A stretch of 64,000 nucleotides of DNA. Origin: Neospora caninum Liverpool (Eukaryota; Apicomplexa; Conoidasida; Eucoccidiorida; Sarcocystidae). Positions within the stretch are counted from its first letter, which is position 1. Each line of letters opens with the position of its first letter. The stretch covers positions 6,183,973-6,247,972 of the forward strand of contig NC_018398.1 of the NCBI RefSeq assembly GCF_000208865.1. Direction: 5' to 3'. The position numbers and the translations under genes are program-made. Below, piece after piece: positions 1-12,357 of the stretch. The notes under the pieces are model-generated. The model was not told the origin of the DNA, did no database searches, and saw nothing but the letters and a program-made list of their open reading frames with translations.

Positions 1-3000
1 CTCAAGCACACGCGGAAGCTGTGTTGGGGGGACTTTGTGATTCTCGCCCGGACCAACAGAGGGCTGAAGGATCTGGAAGATCTCCTGCAGGATCCTCAGG
101 TTCTCCACTCCGCATTTCGTTCTTCGCCCTTCCCCGACACAGACCCACTGCCGATGCTGGCACTGTCCCCTCCGGGATCAGAGGAAGCGGCGTGGTCCAC
201 GGTTCGAGCCGACGAGCATCTGGATGAAAAGAAGACGAGCTCGCAGAAATACTCGCATCCCGCGTCTTCTGCCTCTCCTTCCTGTGCTTCCGCTGTTTCC
301 TCTTCTCCCCTCTCCGCTCTCCGTGCAAATGCTTCTTCCGCGTCTTCAGTTCCGAGTTTCTCTCCGTTGTCGCCGGCGTCGTTGTGGTATCGGCCAGACC
401 GGCCTCCCGACCCTTCGCTCTTGTGTCCTCTCTGGCCGTCGTTCGCCTTCCCTTCTGCGTTGCCTCTCCACAGCACGGCCCTGAAAAGGCGAGGAACACA
501 TATGCTCAGGAAGCAAAGCGTGGTTCTCGTCTGTGCGTACTTGCGCTTGGCTGTGGATCTCGCCCACGACGCTTCCTTCCTGCGCGTGCTGAATCGCCCA
601 AAGCGCGGCCTCGGCCTCGCCCTCGTTCGCGCGCTCTGCCGGTGCCTGGAGAGTCTCGAGGGGAAACCCGAGGCTGGGAGAGGAGGCGAACCGGGCGAAG
701 ACGCAGAGGACGAAGAGGGAGGAAGGACAGGAAAGGGAGGGCAAAGGAAAAAGAGAGAAAGGGAAGCAAGCCGTCCACAAGAACGCGGTGAGAGCGACGA
801 GCTAGGAGATGAAGACGACGGGGACGGCGAAGCAGGCGGGGCAAGAGGCAAGCAGGCCGGAGGGAAGAACCTGGTCAGTTGGGACGCGAAATGGAGAGAG
901 GGTCCTCTGGAGGGGGTGGATCGTCTCCGGAGAACCGAAAGAAGGCTGTACGGAGCAGATCAGGATGCACGCGTTTTCTCCCTCTTTGAGGCAGCTTGCC
1001 TCATCGCTGGGCTCGACAAACCCACGCAGGAAGGTGACAGAAAGGGAGTCCTCAAAGGTGAAGACAAACGCCGCGAAGGCCAGGACGGCCCTTCGCTCTT
1101 GTCACGAACAAACGAAGGAGCGGACAAGTCCGACAGCTGCCAAGGAACGGGCCCTCGCCCAACCGCCTCTTCGCGTTCTCCGTCTTCGTCGCCTGGTGGA
1201 AACTCAGCGAGTCGGAGACTCCCGAGGGAGACCGACAAACCGTCCTCGTGGTCTGCGTCTCTGGTGAAGCAGGCAAAGTGTCCGGCCTCCGCTGTGGTTC
1301 GCCTGCGGCGTTTCCTCGAGCAGTTGCGGGAGCTCAGAAGCCTCACTCAGCAGCCGAGCGCGGGGGCGGGGGATGTCGTCCTCTTTATCCTCAAAGCGCT
1401 TGGCGTCGAGGCGTTCCTCGCAGGTGTCTCCGAAGAGGAGACAGCCAGCGAGAAGACGGAGAGGGAGACGGTGAGGGAGACGGCTAAGAAGGGACGGAAG
1501 AAGGCGGCGCGTACTGGTGAAGCGCGAGGGGATGGAATCGGAGACTCTAATGAGCGGTCAGGCGGCCTTTTGGAATGCGACGACGGCGAGAGAGACGCAA
1601 AGGCATCGGCAGCAAAAGCAGCCGACGCCTCCTCTCTGAGCAACAAACTGGAGGATGTTTGGGCACTTTTGCGGCTCGCCGAAGGGTACACGCCGAACGC
1701 CCTGCAACCGACAGGGTGGGACTGCGTCTGGCGGTTCCTCAAAGACCTAGCGAATGACCGGTGCGGAGAAGGAGAGAAAGCCCGGAAAAACACGATTTTC
1801 CTCTCCACCATTCACCAGGCGAAGGGCCTGGAGTGGCCGGTCGTGATTCTGGCGAAAGCGAACGAGGGGTGAGTACGCAGAGACGTCGAAAAAAACGGAA
1901 GCAGGAGGACGGCCAAACAGAGAGAGGAGAGAGGGCGAACGCGAGGTAGAGAGACAGAAAACGAGACACATTTGGAAATGGACAGAGAAAGCGACGTAGA
2001 AGCACTGTTCACAACTACATTTCTCTCCAGACATTTGCATACATACGTGGAGAGAGAGAGGAGAGAGTGACAAAAAAGAAGGAGCGAGAAGGGAAACGAG
2101 AGAAGAGATACGAGAAAGAAGAGATATGAGAGAGAAGAGAGTAAGATAGGTATTAGGGAGAAAAGTCAGTAAACAGAGAGCGAGGGCAGTGAAGTCCGTA
2201 AGCAAGGGAGGCGAGAGGACGAGAAGGAAAGGTTTGAAATGAGAGGGAGAGGAGATGACGCGTTTGACGCGTCTCGCTCCCGACCCCCGTTCCTTTCGAA
2301 ACAGGCCGCGCCAACCCGCGTCTCGGCGGGTTCCTGGATGTGTGCGTTTTCGTTTTCAAATCTGGTCCCATGGCGAAAGCACCCTCCTCTCTTTTTTCTA
2401 GCCAGCTGCATTTCCTTGTTCTCTGCGCGTTTTGTCTGTGTCTTCCCGCATCGTAGGCACCTTCCCCTGTCGAGTGAAGACGCGTCGGGGTCTTTTGTGT
2501 GTCTCCCTCCACGTCCTCGGCCTCCTCCGCGGGTTCCTCTCCCCTCTTCTGCCTCGTCGAATCCCTCGTTGCCGACTGCCTTTTGTTGTCCCTCTCGCGC
2601 CTCATCATCCGCCTTGCCGGCCGCATGTGCTCCGTCTTCCTCTGTTACTTCTTGTGCATCCTCTTCCTCTTCTTCCTTTCTCTGCGTACCTCCGCCGTCG
2701 GTTGCTGTTCCGGCTCCCGTCCCCTTCTCCTCGAGCTCAGTCGCGCTGAGTGCGGAGGCCCGTAAGAAGCGCAGCCTGCAAGAGGAACGCGCGTGGGCGA
2801 CGATGATCGAGAAGAAGAAGGTGGAGGAGCGGGAACTGCACGAAGAGCGGCGCCTCTGCTACGTGGCGATGACGCGCGCAAAGACCCAGCTGCTGGTGAC
2901 CGCCTCGAAAACCGAGAAAAGTGGGCAAAGCCTCCGCCTCTCGCGGTTCGTCTCGGAGGCAAAACTGTTTCATTTCCATTCGCTGTCCGCGGGCGGCCTG

Positions 3001-4698
3001 CAGCCGAAGCGAGAGCGAGGAGACACCCCCGGGCGAGCGGCTGCAAGAAGCGGAGACTCGGGAGATCAGCGCCCAGAAGGCGGAAGAACGCTGATGGACG
3101 AGAATCGAAACTGGAAGGAAGAGCGAGAGAGACGCAGAAACCCGGAAAGCAGCAGGGCAGAAGAAGCGCGAGAGACCGAAGACGAGGGAGAGGGGTCGGG
3201 AAAGGCCGAGAATTCCACAGGAGAGAGAGGCTGTGTCTCTGAGGGCGGCACAACGGCCAAGCGCGGCGAGAGCGAGCTCGACCGAGAGAAAAAGCACAAG
3301 CGAAAGAGCCAGGCGAGCGAAGAAGACGCCGTCGAAATCGACACAGATATCAGAGACCTTCTTGAGCGGAGCAGTCCTCCGACGCGAACCGGGATGTGGG
3401 GGCGTTTGCTGGAAGAAAAAAGGAAAGGCCGCCAAACACTCACGTCGCTTGCGTGTCTCTCTTCGTCGTCGATTTCCTCCACTGGTTCGGCTTCGTCCGC
3501 TCCCTCCCCTTGCCACTCGCGTTCTGTGGTGTCTCTGGAGTCACTTGTCCCTGCCGCCTCTTCCCTTGCTTCCTCGGACGCGGCTGTGGGAAGGCGGCTG
3601 TCAGCTGGCGGCTCTGACGCCTCGCGATCTCCGCTCCTGCGTGCGAGGGAGACGGGCGGCGGGCTGCGCCTGGGGAAGGCGGAGACGGAAAAGAAAGGCG
3701 AGCGAGAGAAGGACGAATGGCGCCGAGGGCGTTCGCAGGCAGAAGCCTCGGCATGCCCAGAGTTCTCTGCGGCGGCTGCTGAAGGCGGAGGAGCCGAAGG
3801 GCGAGAAGCGGAGGAAACCCAGAACGAAGACAAACACACCACTCGGGGTGTTTTGCCTCTTACGACGGCGGCCGAGGAAATCATCACGCTGGAAAGTGAC
3901 TTCGAGTACGAGGTAGACGCGGCGGAAAGCTCTCAGGAAAAGGGAAAGGAGACAGAGACGCAAGGACTGGCTCCCCTCGAGAGTTGCTGTTTCGCGCATG
4001 CACGAGGCCGGCAAGACGCTGTGGAGAGTCTGCAAGACAGGGAGACGAACGAAGGCGCCGATAGAGGCGAGAACGCCAGACAGGAAGACGCGAGACAGGG
4101 CCAACGGGAAGGAAAAGAAAGCAAGGAAGACAAAGAGAAAGCGAGTGGACGGGAAAGGCAGGCGAGCAAGAACGATCAGGCGAGGCGAAGCAGGAAAACG
4201 GCCCCTGAGGTAGGAGCTGATTACATTTGCATTGACGAAGATCGAGACAGGAGCCAGGGAGAAGATGCAGAAGCCGACCACGAGACAGAGACGAGACAGG
4301 CAAGACTCGCGAAGGCAGAAACCACGGTGGAGGATTTCGAGAGAGAAGCGGATGGATTCGAATCGCCCAGAGGCGAGGATGCAGCCGTGGGAAGCGCAGA
4401 CGAAAACGAAGAATGCGGAGTGAGGAGAGAAACCAAAACATTTTTTCACAGCGCCCAAGACCTGGCCAAACGCGTCGCTCGGTCGTCCCGTCTTTCAGGC
4501 GGCTCGGCGGGGATCGAACTCCCTCCGCCACAAGGCCACGATCTACGGACTCCCAGCAAACCTCACGTTGACCCTTCCATTGTTCCGTCTCCTTGTTCTT
4601 CCGGTGCGTCTTCCGCCAATCTCGACGCTTCGTCTCGTCGCCTGGGCAGCGCCGGTGGGACAGTCCGTCCGTGGCGTCGTTTGCTTTTGAAGAAGTGA
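1..4698 (+). CDS. UvrD/PcrA/Rep-type superfamily 1 DNA helicase, 5' end missing
   Basis: An ATP-dependent 3'-5' DNA helicase acting in repair or replication, judged by family. The window opens inside the gene; exon 1..1868, intron 1869-2456 (donor GTGAGT, acceptor TCGTAG), exon 2457..4698, giving 1369 visible residues. Seen: a WGDFVILARTNRGLKDLE stretch at residues 9-26 (domain 2A, before motif V); an AYLRLAVD...LRVLNRPKRGLG block near 175-205; motif V STIHQAKGLEWPVVILAK near 601-618; and motif VI EERRLCYVAMTRAKTQLL near 751-768. The splice joins NEG to HLPL, giving the NEGxLP seen in UvrD relatives. Walker A and B would lie upstream and cannot be checked. About 140 low-complexity residues sit between the first two blocks and roughly 220 between AYLRL and motif V. 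After motif VI there is an acidic, charged tail of about 600 residues with a SUMO-interaction-like DYICIDED. Family is sure; nuclear or organellar role is not known. Confidence 0.9.
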
Positions 4699-4774
4699 GA
4701 AAAGGAAGGGACGAAGCGACTCGACGAGCGGGGAGAGCAGTCTGCGGAGATCCGATGCATAGGAGCGAGGGGAC

Positions 4775-4791
4775 GGGGGGGGGGGGGGGGG
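4775..4791 (+). repeat. poly-G homopolymer (17)
   Basis: Seventeen consecutive G about 75 bases after the helicase stop codon. Its exact length is uncertain, because the other G run in the window sits at an assembly break. Confidence 0.9.
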
Positions 4792-5577
4792 ATGAAGAAG
4801 CGAACAGACTGTGAGAATCAAGTGCATGGAGCCCGAAAACGCGGGAGAGAGACCGTGCACGGCGAGACGACGGCGTGGACGTGGCACCGTCGGAGGTGGA
4901 GAAGCGAGCGGCAAAGGACAAAGATCTGCATGCAACCTGCGCGTGAGTGGAGGATCTCCTCAGAGAGCCGAGCTGTTTTGTCTTGAAGTCTGACGAATCG
5001 GGTTGCAGCCGGGGGAGGCAGTGAAGAAGCGAAGAGCAGGATTGAGCGCAGGCGCTCGAGTGCGCCGGAAAGAACGTAAAAAGCGCCAGGCAGAAAGCAT
5101 TTCCGAGGCTGGCAGGCTGCTTCGCTCTCTCAGGGTCTGGATCGGCAGAGAGGGGGGAGACAGGGGAGTTGACGAGTTCTGTCTCGAGACGCGTGTTAGT
5201 TACGGAACACTTCAATTTTCATTTGTCGTGCAGGCGTGTACCGTACCCTTTCGTCTGCCGCTGTCAACTGAGAAAGTGTTCTCTCCCAATTACCCGAAAC
5301 AGGCCGATTGTTGATGCGCTGCTGCTCGAGACTCGACCTCAACAACTCGCCTTCAGGTGTAGCTACACCCGCACGCCTTCGCGGCACTGCGCGCGCCTTG
5401 GAATATCCGCCAGCGAGAGAGCGAACTGCCTAGAACTCTCGGGATTCTTTTCAAAAGTTAGAGGAAAACCACAATCGGGGTGTCTCCTGGGAAACCACTG
5501 AGAATATCGGCCAAGGACGACAGCTGAAATGAAGTCCACCGCCTGCTGTCCTCTGCATTCACACGTGCGGTCTACCT

Positions 5578-5580
<3 letters not shown>

Positions 5581-5617
<37 letters not shown>
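5581..5617. repeat. (TA)n microsatellite
   Basis: Uninterrupted TA dinucleotide tract in the convergent intergenic region. Confidence 0.95.
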
Positions 5618-5620
<3 letters not shown>

Positions 5621-5744
5621 TGTAGAGCGCACTGTGAATGCAGAGGACCAGAAATATCTTAGGCAACTAACGGAGTACTGATGTGTCGATACTTGGCCGT
5701 CTCTACAGTCTGTCACACCCTGCGTATATATTCACACGCATATG

Positions 5745-5747
<3 letters not shown>

Positions 5748-5784
<37 letters not shown>
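5748..5784. repeat. (TA)n microsatellite
   Basis: Second uninterrupted TA tract, about 130 bases from the first. Confidence 0.95.
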
Positions 5785-5788
<4 letters not shown>

Positions 5789-5947
5789 GATGTAGATGAA
5801 TACGTATGGGGACATCGACTTACACTTATTGAAATCTGCCAACGTCGGGCTGAATATCCATAGAGAGACATACGTGTATAGATACGCTTGTTGATATCTA
5901 CCAACATTTATCTGACACATACCGATATATCTTTCTATCTACCTATT

Positions 5948-5948
<1 letters not shown>

Positions 5949-5980
<32 letters not shown>

Positions 5981-6024
5981 GTATATATATGTATATATAT
6001 ATATATATGTATATGTATATATTT
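5949..6024. repeat. (TA)n with periodic G interruptions
   Basis: TA tract broken by GTATATATAT units of ten bases, then TATG units. It ends about 590 bases beyond the SLX4-like stop codon. Confidence 0.9.
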
Positions 6025-6610
6025 AGCTGTAGGTGTGTGTCTTTGTGCACCGAGAGCAGACAGTCCTGGAGTCTCTTGAGCGGAGAAAGCATTCGCAGTT
6101 GCAGAGTGAAGAGGAGCGTACAGACGCGCTAAGAGGAAGACTGTCACCGCGCGAAAGAAGGCGGAAACGCGGAGCAAAAAAACAGCATGTTCGCCTTGCT
6201 CGACCCAGGAACCCGACGCATAGACTGGCCTTCGCTGCGCCAAGAAGAAAAGAATCTCAAACAGGTTGCTCGTCGCGTTATCACCACCTCCCAAAGAAAC
6301 GAGAAACCCTACACCGCAGGCCAGCACCGTCAATCGTTTTCACGCACGTAGACGCGTGCCCATACAGACGAAATCAGGCAAGACAAAAGGGAGAGAGAGA
6401 AGCTGATGGACGAAAAGCAAGACGGCTAATGCAGATAGAAGAGTGATAGGACAATAAAGGTAGGAAAACGACAGAGATGGAGATGAAAGACAGAAGAAAA
6501 GATAGGACGAGGACGGATATTCTGGCGAAGAAGAGGCCGATGAAAGAAGGAAAAGGGCAAATTGAGAAGAAGAGAGAGAAGACGGAGAGGACGAAAGTGT
6601 AATGATATGG

Positions 6611-6990
6611 TTAATCTTCTCCGGATTGCGACCGCCAAGGGGTGGCGAAGTAAACTCCAGCAGCTTGGAGATACGCCTTAGTCGCTGCCATGCTGACTTG
6701 CATGCCTCGCGCTGAAGAAAAATCACACGAGAGACGACCGGAGAGGAATAAACACACTTCTCATTGCTTCACATTGCTCCTGCCTCACAGCTCGCCACTC
6801 GCACCTCCAAGGGCTCCACACGCCCGGCTTTCTCTTCGCAAAGGCCATGGGGTATTCCACATCTGTTTACGGCACCCCACAATGAATATATACGTAGATA
6901 AACGGATGTATGCAAATATGCAAATACCTACACATTTATCTGTATTCATATGTGCATATATATACATAGATATTTATGTAGAGAAAAACA

Positions 6991-7043
<53 letters not shown>

Positions 7044-10000
7044 TGCAAGATTAGGCACATCCGTGTCTGTTAGGTTTCCCGTTCGTCTTCTCGTCGTCTT
7101 TCCTGTGTGTCTACCAAACTGCTGGACGCCTCACTCGTGCGGTTTTCACCGCGTTCGCATTTGGTTTCTAAACGGATGCCGCGACCTTCCTTAAAACTCC
7201 AGAGATGGACAACCGAAGCCAGGCCACTGCCGCGCTCCCGCCTGTCGCCTCCCCGTTCTGTCTCTTGTCACTTTCATGTGATCGTTTTCGAGAGTCTTGT
7301 CACTCACCTCTGAGATGTAGGTACACTTCCTTCAGCTCCACGTTCTGGTGGGTTAGCAGCTTTTCGTACAACTGGTCATGGTCCATGATGGCAACTTGAA
7401 TCGCTTCTGCAGAAACTTCGACTTCGTGCTTCTCCGGTGTCCGTCTCTTCTTTCTCCTCGCCTTTGCTTCTTCAGAATCCTCCCGTTCCTCTCTCCGCTG
7501 TCTGTCCTCGTTGCTGTTTCGCTTGCCGCCCTTTCTCTTCCTCTCTGACGCCTTCGCTCGGCCGCGCCTCGTCTCGCCCTGTCCTTCAACTGTCTCTGTC
7601 TCCGCTCCCTCGGGTCGTCTCTCTGTTTCTCCACATGCCGCCACTTGCCTGTACGCCTCCGGAACCCCGATGCCTCTCTTCTCCCCTCGTTCGGCTGCGC
7701 GTTCTTCCCCGTTCTCCTCCTCCTCGTCTGCTGCCTCCTCTCGACCTCGCCGACTGCGTCTCTGGCCCACAGCCAAAGGGGTGCTGCATACGCCTTCTTC
7801 TCTCTCGCTTATGTTTTCTCTCCTCTCGAGCCCCGCGCCTCCTTCGTCCCCTCCCAGGGCGAGGCTGTCGCCTTCGGCTCCTCCCCAAGGCGCATTTTCA
7901 CCTCCGCCGCGAGTCGCCTGTTTCTGCCGCGAGAAGGCGGATGAAGGGGAGACGGTCGAATCCCCGTGTCGACGCGACGGCAGTCTAGCGAGGGCTGAAC
8001 TCGCCCGTTCTGAACTGCGCGGGAGTGTCTCCTCGGCAGAAGAAGACGCCGCTTGGGGCTCTGGGGCTTTCCAGCTTGTGTGGCTTGTGGAGCGGAGAAA
8101 ATCAAAGGGCGGGAGCGAGGAGAGCGGATGCAGAACGTGCGTCACCAAGTAAACGCAAATGCGGTGAAGCATGCGACGCAGAAGCGGGTCCGGAAGTCGC
8201 TTCTTTAGACCGAAATGGCGACCAAACGCCGCGACCAAACTCGCGTCGGCCGTGCTCCAATCAATTTCACACAGGATCGAAGAGGGGAAGGGAGAACGGG
8301 AAGCGGAAGACGAGGCAGGAGAGAAAGACGACAGAGCACGAGGGAACGATCGAGCAGGAGAAAGAGGAAGAGTCGTAGCAGCTGCGGGGGAAGGGGTAGG
8401 TACGTGTTCGACTCCTACGTTTTCTGCGTCTACACAAGGAGATTCGCCTCTGGTATCTCGAGGAGGCTGACTAGGTTGCGGCGAGAACGCGAGAGACGCT
8501 CCCCCGCCGAGACGAGCCCTCAGCCTCTCCAGCAGAGGGAGAGCGGCGAGATCGTGCAGGCCATGGTTCTTCCCAGATTCCGCAGACGAGAACAGAGATC
8601 GGCACGACGTCGATCCCTGTGAACTGGAGAGAGAACGCAACGAAGACGCAAACGCCCGCGGAGATGCGGAGGGCGAAGACGGCTGAGGCTGTGAAGAAGA
8701 AAGCGACTTCTGGAAACAGCTTGTCTCGATCTCGATTGGCCGCTCTGTCCATTGACAGGCATTCTCGTTTTCCTTTGCTTCTTCGCTTCCTCGTCTCCGT
8801 GTCTCGTTCCCAGGGAGACTGGAGACCAGCGTTGTCCCGTTCTCTCGCCCACGATGGCCCTTCTCGTCTTTCGGGGTTTGTGGGGAATCGAGGCATCGCT
8901 TCTGGCTCTGTTGGCTGTCTGTGCGCGGCGGACTCGAGGCTTCACTTCCGTCGACGTCAATAACCTCAGCCGTTCCTTCCTTCCGTTCCTGCTCTTCCCT
9001 GGGAGTGTTGTCGACGCAGGCCTGGGCGTGGCTTGGCCAGACAGATCCGGTTTCCGGAGCAGCCCCCTGGCCATGCATTTTTCGCTGCGGTCCGGAGTCT
9101 CTGGGTCCACCCTTGTCTCGCCCTTCCTTTCGGGCCTTTCCTTCGTTTCCCCCCTCCTTGCTTGCTGGATCTCTCTGAGTGTCTGCATGCGCTTCTTTCT
9201 CCTCGCCAAGAGTCGCTTCGCCGCCTCGCCGCTCTCCGACGATTACGCACGTCAGCTCCTCGACATCGCTGCCGTCCGTCTCCACTCCGCATTCGGTTTC
9301 TTCCCCCTCGCCTTTTTCGCCGAGCGCTGCAACTCCGTCCTCTCCTTGCCAGCGGCCCGCGTCGCCTTCGTGCTTCTCGGCGCCGCCTTTGTCCCCGCTG
9401 GCCACGGACGCCCGACAGCCGAGGTCGGCTGTGCGCCTTTTGCTTTCCTCGTTTTCGCCTTCACTCTGGGAGAGATTCCCCTCGGGACTGCTCCGCGCTG
9501 CCGGACTCGCCAGGGCTGCATCCGCGTCTTCCGCCGAAAGAAACGAGGACGCAGAGACCGAAAATGCGCCGTCTCGAGGCGAAGAGACCGTTCGCGCTCG
9601 CTCGCATGCAGGAGGCGCATGCACCTGCCAGAGCGAAGACAAAGTGGGGAAAGAAGAGAACGACGAGACGGACAAGAACGAGGAGGCCACAGGTTGCACG
9701 GGCGAGCAGGCAGTCGCAGAAGCCCGAGCTTGAGGAATCAACTCGTTGTTCTCTGCCTGGTCTGCGCGAGAAAGTGGAGGCGCGAGATTTGCAGGCGTCT
9801 CCTCTTGCGGGGGCTGAGTCCAGGAGAAGAACGAGATCCAGTTTGGCAGAGAAGGCGCGGAAGAAGGAGCAGAGGGCAAAGAGGCAGAAGCGGAAGAGGA
9901 ACACACGGACGAAGAAGGCTGCTGGAGATTCTCCCGGTCTCGTTGTCCCCCCTCCGGGTTGTGGTGTGTCTTAGCTTCAGACGAAAAGCCTCGTTCTTCT

Positions 10001-12326
10001 CGGGTTTGTGCACGGACACCGGCCTGTTTGTCGATGGCAGTCACCTGCCGACTCTCCTTCTCGCTCCCTCTTTCCCGCTCAGATCTCGCCTTCTCGAGGC
10101 CCACGCACGTCCCTACCCTTCCCGGGCGTGTCTGCGCACGCTCGTCGAGCGAGTCGCTCTGCGGGCCTGCCTGCACGCCTGCGTCGAGTTCCTCGTCTTC
10201 GCGCTTCGCTCCAGGTTCCCCTCCTCTTTGGTGCGCAGTACGTGCGCCTACTGCTGCCGCGCCTTCCGCCAGGAGCTCCTCAGCGTCTGTCTCTGGCGTC
10301 TCTTCTTTTGCCTCGCGCGTCTCGTCGGCCTGTTCTGTCTCCTGACTAGCGCACTCTGTCCACTGCGAGTCTGGGACAAACAGGCACCGGGCGCACGTGC
10401 ATGCGCTTCCGTTCGCCGCGCACCTCAGCACTTCCTCAAGGAAAAGGTGGAAGAAGAAGAACCCGACGCCTGCGTTGGCGTCGCCTCGCCTCCAGGCTTC
10501 TTCGCCCTTTTCGCGCAGCTCTGCGGCCGCGTCGGCGATCGAGGCCGCCGACTGGTGTCGCGCGAACTGAAGCTGTCGCAGCGGCGCGGGAAAAAACGCC
10601 TGAACATTTGAGGGCATGGCCGAGAGCCAGGCTGACACACAGTCCCCGCGCAACCCTTTACGCAGTGCAGACGCCACTCGAACGAGGGCGGAAGGCGAAC
10701 GAGGAGACGCAGGAGCAGACGAAGAACAAGCAGTGGAAGAAGCATCTGCGGCGGACGAAGACGGAGGGGACGCACACAAGGACGTAGCTTCTAAATGGGT
10801 GCCAGCGGTGTCGGGATCGGCTCTGCGTACACCCTTCCCTGCTTCGTTGGGTTGATCCTTTTGTGGTTTGTCGGCAGTGTCTCCCGTATCCATTCGCCCG
10901 TCATCCTCTCTCGCTGACGATGGTTTACAGCGAGCCGCGGAAGAGCCGTGCCATTCCCCGCCGACAAGAAGGAAGTCCTCCTGCGGCCGACGGGCGGAAT
11001 GCGACTGCATGCACGTGCGCATGAGACCCGCCATGTGATTCGAGCCGCGTGCAGGGTTTGGGTTTGTTCTTATCGCGGCTCTTGGTTCTCCTTCAGGGTC
11101 TTCTGCAGCCGCTTCTCTGCGTTGCCGCTTCGCCACTTCGCTCTGGTTCACGGACGCCCCGCCCTGGTCTGCAGCGAGGCTGCTCGCCTCGTCTTGGAGG
11201 CCTTCTTCGTCTTCGAGCGTGCGCGTCTCCTCGTCTGTGGACGCCTCGTCGGTCGCGTCCTCCGTCTGCGATTCGCCCCTCTCGCTCTCAGACGCTTCGC
11301 GCGTCTGTGCAAAGGCAAGCGCAGGAGACGGCGGAGGCCAGCGCACACGCGGAGCGAACGCGAGAGTCCTGGACGAAGCTCGGCAGGTCGCCAAGCCCCA
11401 AAAAGAGGGCCGCACGCCCGGCCGCGAGGGAGTGTCGCGTCTCACCGGCGCTGAGGGACGGAAAGCAGCAGAGGCGGAAGAGGGAGACGAAGAAGACGAG
11501 GAAGAAGAGAAAGACGAGGAGGAAGAAGAAGAGGGAGACGAGGAGGAAGAAGAAGAGGGAGACGAGGAGGAAGAGACAGAAGGCGAAGAGCGAAGCGCGG
11601 AAGAGATGCGCGAGGGAGATCCGGTGGGGGGAGATGCGCGGCGAGAATTGGAGAAAGGAAGACGAGAGATCTGATCGAGTTGAAGGAGCAGGAGTTGCTG
11701 TTCGTCAGGATAGAGAACCGACCTGGAAAGAGCAGAGAAGAAGCCGTCGAAGACTCTTTCGTCGCCAGACACAGAAGCTGGACTGAACGCCTCTCGCGTT
11801 TTGTCGTCGGTCCTCCTCGGTTTCTCTCGCACGTCGTCGCAACGCCCTGCCGTCTCTCGCGCAGTTGGTTCTTCGCATCCACTGTCTCTCGCCTTCTGTT
11901 CACCTTGAGAGCTTCCAGAGGGAATCACTTTTTCCCACTTCCCTGGGCTTTCTTCTTGCTCGTCCAGGGCAAGTCGCTCTCCGTCAGCGGCCGACGGAGT
12001 ATCAGCATTGTCGGCCGAGAGTCCCCGCTCCTCGAGTCGCCACAGAAAGGCCAGAAGATGTCGTTGCTCTCGGCGGAGTTTCGCCTGAGTCTGAGCAATG
12101 GCGAGAAGCCTCTCGCGGGCTTGTTGGGCGAGTGCCGCGGCCTCGGCGGGGTCCTGCGAATCGCCGCCGCACAGGGGCAGGAGAGACAGAGGAGACACGC
12201 GCACGGAGAGGCAAAACGCTCGATGCATGCGTGGCCGATTGGGATTCAAACGAAGAGGACAACACGCAGTCGCCAGAAGAAAGAGGCACAGGAATCAAAC
12301 GCGAGAAGACATGGAAAGGAGGACCC

Positions 12327-12357
<31 letters not shown>

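Larger units (their letters stand above)
4699..6610. other. convergent intergenic region (helicase 3' end / SLX4-like 3' end)
   Basis: No convincing gene. It holds a 17-base G run and three (TA)n tracts, and must contain both 3' UTRs. Short reading frames here are broken and rich in microsatellite-derived Ile/Tyr runs. Confidence 0.7.

Noticed and set aside
8752..10611. 619-residue plus-strand open frame
   Set aside because: Antisense to the second SLX4-like exon; Arg/Ser/Leu-biased composition typical of a frame opposite a purine-rich coding strand, with no domain.
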